Assembly (NCBI RefSeq): GCF_005869855.1
Contig: NZ_SZNH01000004.1
Span: 214,578-274,529, forward strand
Reading direction: 5' to 3'
From: Nostoc sp. PA-18-2419
Lineage (GTDB): Bacteria > Cyanobacteriota > Cyanobacteriia > Cyanobacteriales > Nostocaceae
DNA: 59,952 nucleotides
In this document: piece after piece, positions 37,911 through 44,602 of the stretch
Layout: the number at the start of each line of letters is the position of its first letter
How positions within the stretch are numbered: position 1 is the first letter of the stretch
Translations under genes and position numbers: made by a program
The notes under the pieces: generated by a model
Databases searched by the model: none
What the model was told of the DNA's origin: nothing
What the model saw: the letters and a program-made list of their open reading frames with translations, nothing else

Positions 37911-38238
37911 CACCAAACCTCCTAAATACTAGTAGCAGCAAGTGTCTAAAAGAGGTAGGGGATGAGGGGCATTGAGGAGATGAGGAGGAATAAAAGTAGT
38001 TGACTCTTTCATCTCCTCCATCTTTCCCTGCTCCGTCATTTTGTGTCCTTTGCTCTTAGTCAAACGGCTGCATTTTTTACATGTCAAATATTCGATTTAT
38101 ACATGAAATTTTTCTATTACAAACTTTGAATGCGCTGACTATGGTAATTGATAATTTTATTGAAAATAACCTGGACATACTGGCATAGTTATATCAAAGA
38201 AATACACCGTTAATCACATAACACTGGTAAAAATTATT
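37911..38238. promoter_or_regulatory. Divergent control region of gntR and dienelactone hydrolase
   Basis: These 328 bases contain purine-rich GATGAGG/GAGGAG words (37955-37990) facing a pyrimidine-rich CATCTCCTCC copy (38010-38022), which could form a hairpin, followed by AT-rich sequence before the hydrolase. An operator for the GntR protein is expected here, but I could not single out a palindrome. Confidence 0.4.
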
Positions 38239-38982
38239 ATGACAGAGCAAGCACTAATTACCACAACGGTTAAACTTTTGCAAAATAATATTCAAGTGTC
38301 TGCTTATCTAGCACAACCAAAAAAATTTGGAGTTTATCCAGGAATCGTAGTGTTGCAGGAGATTTTCGGTGTCAACATTCACATTCGGGAAGTTACAGAA
38401 CGGATTGCAAAACTTGGGTATGTAGCGATCGCACCTGCACTTTTTGAACGTATTGCCCCTGGCTTTGAAACTGGTTACACCCCAGAAGATATTCAAATTG
38501 GTAGAAAATACGCTTGGGAACAGACTAAAGCATCAGAGTTACTGAGCGACATTGAACTAGCAATTAACTACCTCAAAAGCCTCCCCAACGTCAAAAAAGA
38601 TGGCTTTGGCTGTATTGGTTTCTGCTTCGGCGGTCATGTTGCCTATCTTGCAGCCACTTTACCAGATATTAAGGCTACAGCTTGCTTCTACGGTGCTGGA
38701 ATTACCACCCGCACCCCAGGAGGTGGCAATTCTACACTTACCCGCACCAGAGAAATTACAGGTACTCTGTATGGTTTCTTTGGTAAAGAAGATGCTAGCA
38801 TTCCAGGCGAACAAGTAGATGAGATTGAAACAGAGTTAGAAAAATATAAAATTCCTCATCGTCTGTTTCGCTACGATGGAGCTGACCACGGATTTTTCTG
38901 TGACCATCGTGGCAGTTATAATCCTAAAGCTGCTGCGGATGCTTGGGAGCAGGTGCAACAACTCTTTAGTCAACTCAACTGA
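38239..38982 (+). CDS. Dienelactone hydrolase family protein
   Basis: This is a 247-residue alpha/beta hydrolase of the DLH family, which hydrolyses dienelactones in aromatic degradation; many bacterial members have other or unknown substrates. The triad is Cys129 (GFCFGGH), Asp185 (GKEDASIP) and His217 (GADHGFF), with the DLH-specific Glu in LQEIFGVN at residue 41. All key residues are present, so it should be active. It diverges from a GntR regulator whose operon carries a flavin hydroxylase. ATG at 38239. Confidence 0.9.
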   Translation: MTEQALITTTVKLLQNNIQVSAYLAQPKKFGVYPGIVVLQEIFGVNIHIREVTERIAKLGYVAIAPALFERIAPGFETGYTPEDIQIGRKYAWEQTKASELLSDIELAINYLKSLPNVKKDGFGCIGFCFGGHVAYLAATLPDIKATACFYGAGITTRTPGGGNSTLTRTREITGTLYGFFGKEDASIPGEQVDEIETELEKYKIPHRLFRYDGADHGFFCDHRGSYNPKAAADAWEQVQQLFSQLN

Positions 38983-38999
38983 AGCCCATACAGCCAAGT

Positions 39000-39090
39000 T
39001 CGTCATTGGTTATTGGTCATTAGTCAAAAATAAAGGACAACTGACACAAAAGACAGAGGACAACTGACAAAGGACAAATCACAATTTAAA
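39000..39090. repeat. Heptamer repeats before the S1-domain gene
   Basis: Words of the TTGGTCATTAGTCA and GGACAACTGAC/AGGACAA types run from about 39003 to 39083, degenerate short tandem repeats like those at 34541 and 34696. They fill most of the gap before the S1 gene. Confidence 0.5.
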
Positions 39091-39133
39091 CTCCAGTGGC
39101 ATCAGTTCAAATAAAAATTAATCTTCAAAAGTC

Positions 39134-40036
39134 ATGAATTCCGAATCGAAACTTTCTCAAACAGCCAATTCGTCGTTTACAATGGACGATTTTGCCAAAG
39201 CGCTAGAAAAACACGACTACCAATTTCAAAAGGGACAAGTTGTACATGGTAAGGTGTTCCAACTTGACCATGATGGAGCGTATGTTGATATTGGCGGCAA
39301 ATCGTCAGCTTTTCTGCCGCGCGATGAGGCTTCTTTGAGAGCAGTAACAGATTTATCGGAAGTGCTGCCATTGCAAGAGGAACTGGAGTTTTTGATTATT
39401 CGAGATCAAGATGCAGAAGGTCAAGTCACCCTTTCGCGAAAGCAGTTGGAAATTCAGCACATCTGGGAACGATTAGCCCAAATGCAGGAAAATGCCCAGA
39501 CTGTGCAAGTAAAAGTTATTGGTGTGAATAAAGGTGGTGTCACGGCCGAAGTTCTATCTTTGCGGGGATTTATTCCGCGATCGCATTTGGCTGAGCGCGA
39601 TAATTTAGAAGCACTCAAAGGTCAAACTCTAACTGTCGGCTTTTTGGAAATTAATAAAAGCAACAATAAACTTATTCTTTCTCAACGTTTGGCAACACGT
39701 TCTAGCAATTTCAGTTTGTTAGAACTCGGTCAATTGGTGGACGGTAAAGTTACTGGTATCAAACCTTTTGGTGTGTTTGTCGATTTAAATGGAATGAGCG
39801 CTTTACTTCATATCAAGCAGGTAAGCCAAAAATTTATTGAATCTTTAGAAAAAGTGTTTCAAATTGGTCAACCAATTAAAGCTGTAATTATTGATTTGGA
39901 TGAAGGTAAAGGGCGAGTTGCTCTTTCTACCAGAGTTTTAGAAAACTTCCCTGGGGAAGTGCTAGAGAATTTCGATGAAGTGATGGCTTCGGCTGAGGCG
40001 CGTGCTAATAGGGCTAATAACAAAGTATCTGAATAG
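39134..40036 (+). CDS. S1 RNA-binding domain protein (ribosomal protein S1-like)
   Basis: This 300-residue protein is built of three S1 (OB-fold) domains: about residues 34-105 (GQVVHGKVFQLDHDGAYVDIGG), 120-187 (VKVIGVNKGGVTAEV) and 195-265 (GQLVDGKVTGIKPFGVFVDL). This matches cyanobacterial/plastid S1 proteins, which are shorter than the six-domain E. coli S1 and bind mRNA at the 30S subunit. Cyanobacteria often have two such genes (rps1a, rps1b); which one this is cannot be told here. ATG at 39134; 33 residues precede the first domain. Confidence 0.88.
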   Translation: MNSESKLSQTANSSFTMDDFAKALEKHDYQFQKGQVVHGKVFQLDHDGAYVDIGGKSSAFLPRDEASLRAVTDLSEVLPLQEELEFLIIRDQDAEGQVTLSRKQLEIQHIWERLAQMQENAQTVQVKVIGVNKGGVTAEVLSLRGFIPRSHLAERDNLEALKGQTLTVGFLEINKSNNKLILSQRLATRSSNFSLLELGQLVDGKVTGIKPFGVFVDLNGMSALLHIKQVSQKFIESLEKVFQIGQPIKAVIIDLDEGKGRVALSTRVLENFPGEVLENFDEVMASAEARANRANNKVSE

Positions 40037-40261
40037 TTTTGAGGTGGGCTGTTTGCACAAACCGTTTAAATCGTCATCTGAAACAATTTTAAATTTTGAA
40101 TTTTGAATTGTTAATACTCCCCCTGCGTCTACAAAAATGCGGGGGGATTTTAAATTGAGAAAACTTTTAATTACGAATTGTTTATGACTAAACACGGTTC
40201 ACAGACGCGATAAATCGTCGTCTCTACAAGTGTTTTGGTCTTATCTAAACTGTATTGGTTT

Positions 40262-40460
40262 ATGACTCGTTCACCGCGAAATTTTCAATCTGGATTTTGC
40301 TATCACATTACCACTCGTTGTAATAACCGCGAATTTCGATTTCAGCAACTATGGCATTCATGACAGATTGAGTAACGATGGTATAACTCAATGGCATCCA
40401 GCATTTTTGCAATTGGGAAGAACTTTGGATGAATGCGCTACTAGATACCGAGGCTTTTCC
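40262..40460 (+). pseudogene. Y1 (IS200/REP-type) transposase fragments
   Basis: An N-terminal piece at 40262-40363 reads MTRSPRNFQSGFCYHITTRC, ending at a TGA after 33 residues. This is the start of Y1_Tnp/REP-associated tyrosine transposases. From 40368 another frame reads SNDGITQWHPAFLQLGRT then ECATRYRGF, resembling the later part of such a protein. The central HUH motif region is missing, so an internal deletion has removed the active site. The 3' end abuts a different pseudogene at about 40460. Confidence 0.6.
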
Positions 40461-40706
40461 CTGCTAGATGCCTTGAGCATAACAGCTAAAGTTTCCTCAT
40501 CCGCTTCTTTCCACTTGCCTGCTGCTAGCAAATCTCGCAATTGCGTGTAGTTTACTCCCTTCTCAGAACTGAGGTCGTCGGCTTGAATTACTAACTGTAG
40601 CTTTGGTTTTCGCTCTGGCGGTTTTCCAGTAATACCCCAAATTAAGTTTTCTATAGCCTCAGTATCTGTCCGAAAGTCAACCCACGTATGACCCCTAAGA
40701 AAAATT
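40461..40706 (-). pseudogene. Remnant of a TIR-like/GUN4 domain protein
   Basis: On the minus strand an open segment without a start reads HTWVDFRTDTEAIENLIWGI, as at the end of TIR-type domains of cyanobacterial signalling proteins, then a short linker and SEKGVNYTQLRDLLAAGKWK and EADEETLAVMLKA, the beginning of a GUN4 (tetrapyrrole-binding) domain. The rest of GUN4 is lost where the transposase fragment begins, and the bulk of the N-terminal domain is also gone. The 5' side shows no continuing homology. It is a fragment of a multidomain gene, not functional. Confidence 0.55.
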
Positions 40707-40755
40707 GGGAGTTTAGGCTGCTGTGTGTATTCCTAAGCAAAACGGGAATTACAGG

Positions 40756-40880
40756 CGCAAACAAAATGAGCTTTTACTTTCTCAAACCCCAGTTTACTTT
40801 CTCATTTTGGTGTATTCCGCAAACAAAATGAGCTTTTACTTTCTCAAACCCCAGTTTGGTTTCTCATTTCGGTGTTTTCC
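40756..40880. repeat. 62-bp tandem duplication
   Basis: Two units, starting at 40756 and 40818, each contain CAAACAAAATGAGC, CTTTCTCAAACCCCAG and TTTCTCATTT, with a few base differences in the second half; a partial third start follows at 40880. Within each unit a TTTCTCAAAC/TTTCTCATTT half repeats. There is no reading frame of note. Confidence 0.75.
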
Positions 40881-40970
40881 GCAAGCAATTAAGCATATTG
40901 AGAAAGCAATATGTTTGATTGCTGACTCATTCGAGTAATTCACACACTCGTGACAACTATCGCTTTGAAA

Positions 40971-41219
40971 TTACTTTTCTTTATCTTTCTCTAATGCTTC
41001 TTGAATTGCACGACGACAAAATTCTGGAGGATCATCTTTGGTAGATAGTTCTTCCTTCATAGTTTTTGTGACACGTAAGTTAAGACGCTCACTTAAAGGT
41101 TCTTCCCTCTCTGATTTAAAAGCGCTGCAACAAATGAAGCAAGGAAAAGGGTTAAAATCTCCTAACTTTAATGCTATCCAGGTCATCAGTTCGGCTATTG
41201 AGGAGATGAATTCTCCCAC
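40971..41219 (-). CDS. Small ribbon-helix-helix-like protein (start uncertain)
   Basis: The last 45 residues read EEPLSERLNLRVTKTMKEEL and then PPEFCRRAIQEALEKDKEK, which looks like a ribbon-helix-helix strand (RLNLRVT) followed by helices, as in small DNA-binding or antitoxin-like proteins. The first 35 residues are hydrophobic and not family-like, so the true start is probably further in, or the 5' end has been replaced by a rearrangement. It overlaps a plus-strand frame (41134-41352). No toxin gene was recognised next to it. Confidence 0.4.
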   Translation of the reverse strand: MGEFISSIAELMTWIALKLGDFNPFPCFICCSAFKSEREEPLSERLNLRVTKTMKEELSTKDDPPEFCRRAIQEALEKDKEK

Positions 41220-41352
41220 AGATGAGCAAGCAGCACTGACTCGGATAACTTTGGAGGGTAGGAAAATGAACTATCCTGAGCGATATGAACAAGAGAACTT
41301 GCTGAACTTGCATAAGGCTAAGATGTCCCTTGAACAAGCTATTGACTGTTAA
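41134..41352 (+). CDS. Small hypothetical protein
   Basis: This frame of 72 residues from the ATG at 41134 is helical and charged, with segments NAIQVISSAIEEMN, ERYEQENLLNLHKAK and MSLEQAIDC. It shows no named domain. It overlaps the 5' half of the minus-strand RHH-like frame, so both cannot be intact; a hairpin (41374-41402) follows its stop, which slightly favours real transcription here. Confidence 0.3.
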   Translation: MKQGKGLKSPNFNAIQVISSAIEEMNSPTDEQAALTRITLEGRKMNYPERYEQENLLNLHKAKMSLEQAIDC

Positions 41353-41373
41353 GCTATTAAAACGAACAACAAG

Positions 41374-41402
41374 ATTCCCGACTTGTTTGAAAAGTCGGGA
41401 AT
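41374..41402. terminator. Hairpin, 11-bp perfect stem
   Basis: ATTCCCGACTT at 41374-41384 pairs with AAGTCGGGAAT at 41392-41402 around a 7-base loop. Only a short T-run follows. It is placed 20 bases after the small plus-strand ORF. Confidence 0.5.
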
Positions 41403-41698
41403 TTACAGTGGATTTCAAGGAAAGTGAAATAGATAATTTTAAGTCTCAAACCCTAGCGTCAAGCTTGTTTTACTTCCCAATTCTGACTCCTAGATTCTGC
41501 TATCAGCTTTTGGTTTTTGGAGTATTAAGATAAATAAGGTGTGACCTATTAGCTTAGTTGGCGTGAGGATATCTTGAGCATGGTTACCAAGTATAAAAAA
41601 ATGCTCGTATTTTATGTTTAATTATTGATAAAGTTTTGGGCATATATTGAGCATTTCGAGAAGTGTAAACGCTGTAAATATTTAATTTAGGTATTCAT

Positions 41699-42574
41699 AT
41701 GTTTCTAGTAACTGGAGCAACAGGAGGAATTGGTCGCAGAGTTGTGCGACTCCTACGTCAACGAGAGCAGTCTGTGAGGGCATTTGCTCGTCTTACCTCG
41801 CGCTACAGCGAATTAGAACACCGGGGTGCAGAAATCTTCATCGGTGATTTGGAGCAAGAAAAAGATATTCAAAAAGCTAGTCAAGGTGTGAAGTATATTA
41901 TCAGTGCCCACGGTTCTGATAGCGATGCTTTATCTTTAGATTACCGTGCCAACATTGAACTGATTGACCAAGCAAAAGCTAATGACGTAGAGCATTTTGT
42001 GTTTATTTCCGTACTAGGAGCCGATCGCGGTTATGAAGACGCTCCCGTTTTCAAAGCTAAACTAGCAGTAGAGCGATATTTAGAAGCTAGTGGCTTGAAT
42101 TACACAATTTTACGTCCAGCTGGATTAGCATCTAATTTACTGCCACTGGTCGAACGATTTCGGGAAACTGGATTGTATCTGCTGATTGGCGATCGCAAAA
42201 ATCGTACCTCAATTATTAGTACGGATGATTTGGCAAGGATAATAGTGGATTCTGTAACATTTGAAGGCGCTCGCAACCAGATTTTACCAGTAGGAGGGCC
42301 GGAGATTTTATTAAGAGAAGATATTCCGCGGATTTTTGGTCGTATTTTTGCCAAAGAACCAGTAATAATTAATTCACCACTATTTGTAATTGATGGGTTA
42401 CAAGGTGCATTGGGTTTATTTAATCCCCGAATGCAAAAAGCTTTGGGAACCTTTCGGACATTGCTAGCAAATGAATTTTTCTGTACAAAAGATGAAATTA
42501 CCAATTTAGAAGCAATTTTTAACTTCAAGTTGGAGACATTAGAAAATTTTTTGCGGCGCTATCTGGCAGTTTGA
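41699..42574 (+). CDS. NmrA-like atypical SDR protein (NAD(P)-binding)
   Basis: This 291-residue Rossmann protein starts at once with the nucleotide-binding motif VTGATGGIGRRVVRLL (residues 4-19). FISVLGADRGYEDAPVFKAKLAVERYLEASGLNYTILRP is represented by its key parts (ISVLGA; KAKLAVE; TILRPAG), the pattern of atypical SDRs related to Ycf39 and NmrA. The canonical Tyr-x3-Lys pair is missing (FKAKLAVE), so it may act as a redox sensor or assembly factor instead of a dehydrogenase. The ATG at 41699 lies directly at the motif. It is followed by heptamer repeats and an HlyD gene. Confidence 0.8.
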   Translation: MFLVTGATGGIGRRVVRLLRQREQSVRAFARLTSRYSELEHRGAEIFIGDLEQEKDIQKASQGVKYIISAHGSDSDALSLDYRANIELIDQAKANDVEHFVFISVLGADRGYEDAPVFKAKLAVERYLEASGLNYTILRPAGLASNLLPLVERFRETGLYLLIGDRKNRTSIISTDDLARIIVDSVTFEGARNQILPVGGPEILLREDIPRIFGRIFAKEPVIINSPLFVIDGLQGALGLFNPRMQKALGTFRTLLANEFFCTKDEITNLEAIFNFKLETLENFLRRYLAV

Positions 42575-42576
42575 AT

Positions 42577-42672
42577 GGGGAGTAGGGACTAGGGACTGGG
42601 GACTAGGAAATAATTCTTTTAACTCTTAATCCCCAATACCCAATACCCAATCCCCAGTACCCAATCCCCAAT
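42577..42672. repeat. GGGACTA and CCCAATA heptamer arrays
   Basis: Four GGGACTA/GGGACTG-type units at 42577-42606 face six CCCCAATA/CCCAATC-type units at 42632-42672. They are not exact complements but could pair loosely. The array fills the gap before the HlyD gene. Confidence 0.65.
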
Positions 42673-42689
42673 CTAAAATCTAAAATTCT

Positions 42690-44186
42690 ATGAGATCTCC
42701 CCTAACTGTAAATGCTGCTCAAGCACGTCAGACAAAAGAGCGATTCGCCCAACCAGAGGAACAACTTACCTATGAATTAGGAAAGGCGGTACAGGAATTA
42801 CCACCTTTGTATACGAGATTATTAGCGGGAACGATTAGCGTTATCGTATTTGGAGCGATCGCTTGGGCGCATTTCTCGCAAATCGATGAAGTAGCAACAG
42901 CACCAGGGGAATTAATTGCTTCTACACAGGTAAGACCAGTGACATCCTTGGGTGGAGGCTCGATTGTCGCCGTCAAAGTCCAAGAAGGCGATCGCGTTAC
43001 TAAAGGTCAAGTTCTGGTTCAAAAAGATCCAGATTTGCAGATCACTGATGTTTCGCGTTTAGCCAAATCTACTAGATTAATTCAGGACGATTTGCAACGT
43101 TTGGATGCAGAACGCACTGGAAGCAAAATTGCTGGTACGAAACTGCAAGATGAACTTTTAAGCTCCCGTCTGCAAGATTTCCAAGCGCGTCAAGCAGCTG
43201 CCGAAGCCGAAGCAAATCGCCAACAAGCACTCATCGATCAAGCTAAAGTTCGGTTGACTCGGTTGAAAGACAACTCAGTGGCTGCTAAAACTGGCGTTAC
43301 TAATGCTAAAACCAACCTTGCTAACGCCCAGAGTATCCGTACTAAAATTGAAAGTAATTTGGCGATCGCCCAAGAAAGAGAAAAAAGCCTACGCACCCTA
43401 ATCACTCCCGGCGCTGTACCGAGAGTTGATTACTTAGAAGCCCAAGAAAGATTAACTCGTACCAAGACAGACATCACCAAAGCACAAGACGATGTGACTA
43501 ATGCCGAAAATAGAATCACTGAGGCTGAAGATAAAGTTACATCATTAGAAAAAGATATTGCTGCTCAAGCCCAAGAAATTCGCCAAGCCCAAGAAGCTTA
43601 CAAAGCTGCACAAAATCAAGCCCAGCGTGTAGCATCAGAACGCCAAAGTGAAATTTTGACCCAATTAAACAAGCGTAAAGAAGAATTGACAACTGTTCAA
43701 GGTCAATTAGAGCAGGCGAGAAAGCAGCAAGCTTTGGAAACTATCGACGCTCCCGTTAGTGGTACGATTTACAGAGTCAAAGCTACCAAGGGCCCAGTGC
43801 AACCAGGTGAAGAATTGCTATCAATTTTGCCGGAAGGAGAAGAAATGCTCCTAGAGGTAAAAATCCTTAACCGTGACATTGGGTTTATTCGTCAAGGAAT
43901 GAGAGCGAAAGTGAAAATGGCAACTTTCCCCTTCCAAGAATTTGGTACTGTCGATGGCGAAGTCATGCAAGTCAGTCCAAATGCAATTGTTGATAAAGAA
44001 TTAGGCTTAGTTTTTCCCACAAGAATTAAGTTAAGTAAACACTCAGTCAACGTCCGGGGTCAAGAAGTGGAATTTACACCAGGGATGGCTGCTACAGGTG
44101 AAATTGTTACTCGGAAAAAATCAATTCTTACCTTCATTACTGAGCCAGTAACGCGACGATTCAGCGAAGCATTTTCAGTGAGATAA
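42690..44186 (+). CDS. HlyD-family membrane fusion protein
   Basis: This 498-residue periplasmic adaptor is of the type I secretion/ABC exporter kind. A membrane helix lies at residues about 45-63 (LLAGTISVIVFGAIAWAHF). Then come the biotinyl-lipoyl half-motif GGGSIVAVKVQEGDRVTKGQVL, a long coiled-coil hairpin (about 115-350, rich in Gln, Ala, Lys and Glu), the second lipoyl half ETIDAPVSGTIYRVKA and a beta-barrel domain with GMRAKVKMATFPFQEFGTV. A cytosolic N-terminal stretch of about 44 residues precedes the helix. The partner ABC transporter gene is not adjacent in this window. ATG at 42690. Confidence 0.88.
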   Translation: MRSPLTVNAAQARQTKERFAQPEEQLTYELGKAVQELPPLYTRLLAGTISVIVFGAIAWAHFSQIDEVATAPGELIASTQVRPVTSLGGGSIVAVKVQEGDRVTKGQVLVQKDPDLQITDVSRLAKSTRLIQDDLQRLDAERTGSKIAGTKLQDELLSSRLQDFQARQAAAEAEANRQQALIDQAKVRLTRLKDNSVAAKTGVTNAKTNLANAQSIRTKIESNLAIAQEREKSLRTLITPGAVPRVDYLEAQERLTRTKTDITKAQDDVTNAENRITEAEDKVTSLEKDIAAQAQEIRQAQEAYKAAQNQAQRVASERQSEILTQLNKRKEELTTVQGQLEQARKQQALETIDAPVSGTIYRVKATKGPVQPGEELLSILPEGEEMLLEVKILNRDIGFIRQGMRAKVKMATFPFQEFGTVDGEVMQVSPNAIVDKELGLVFPTRIKLSKHSVNVRGQEVEFTPGMAATGEIVTRKKSILTFITEPVTRRFSEAFSVR

Positions 44187-44214
44187 GTTTGTATTAAGAG
44201 TTTAGCAATAGCTC

Positions 44215-44500
44215 ATATCATGTCAAATTAATCACTTGTGATTAAAATCTCCGTGCGTCGTCTGTTCGCGCAGTGTCTTTAAAGGAGAAGTTCGGCTCAC
44301 CACAAGTCGGCGCTCCGACTTCTGTTTGCCTCAGCCCAAATGATAAGGGACTTCCAGAAAATAAATTATCCAATTTCATACCCATCAAAACGACTTTCTC
44401 TCCCCCTGCTCCCCTGCCCTCAAGGCGTTCGCGTAGCGTCCCGCAGGGATGGAATATTTTTTTAATTGGAAGTCCCTAAGTCTTTTACTGGACATGATAA
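44215..44500. repeat. Family 2-like inverted-repeat element with an inner insertion
   Basis: The left end ATATCATGTC (44215-44224) and the reverse complement of the right end, TTATCATGTC (44491-44500), match at 9 of 10 bases. After the left end TAATCACTT follows at the same distance as in the element at 58463-58605. The family 1 copy lies inside, which would mean a later insertion. Confidence 0.4.
44344..44479. repeat. Small inverted-repeat element, family 1, copy 3
   Basis: The left end AAGGGACTTCCAGAAAATAA and the reverse complement of the right end, TTAGGGACTTCCAATTAAAA, are clear terminal inverted repeats shared with copies at 3484, 13428 and 53292. The interior carries the Nostoc-type word GGCGTTCGCGTAGCGTCCCG. 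Confidence 0.7.
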
Positions 44501-44602
44501 GTAGCTCAATCTAATTATTTGTTGTTAGTGAGCCTGATGTAAGGTCAATTTCTGCTAGAGGACAAATAAGCTGCGTTAAAGACTCACGTTAAAACAACAC
44601 GC

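Larger units (their letters stand above)
44187..44602. other. Intergenic region holding nested small elements
   Basis: These 416 bases lie between the convergent HlyD and kinase genes. Nearly all of it is repeat sequence: a family 2-like inverted repeat pair (44215/44500) and, inside it, a family 1 element (44344-44479). No gene. Confidence 0.55.

Noticed and set aside
40756-40880. CRISPR-like array
   Set aside because: Two long units without spacers of regular length and without cas genes; it is a plain tandem duplication.
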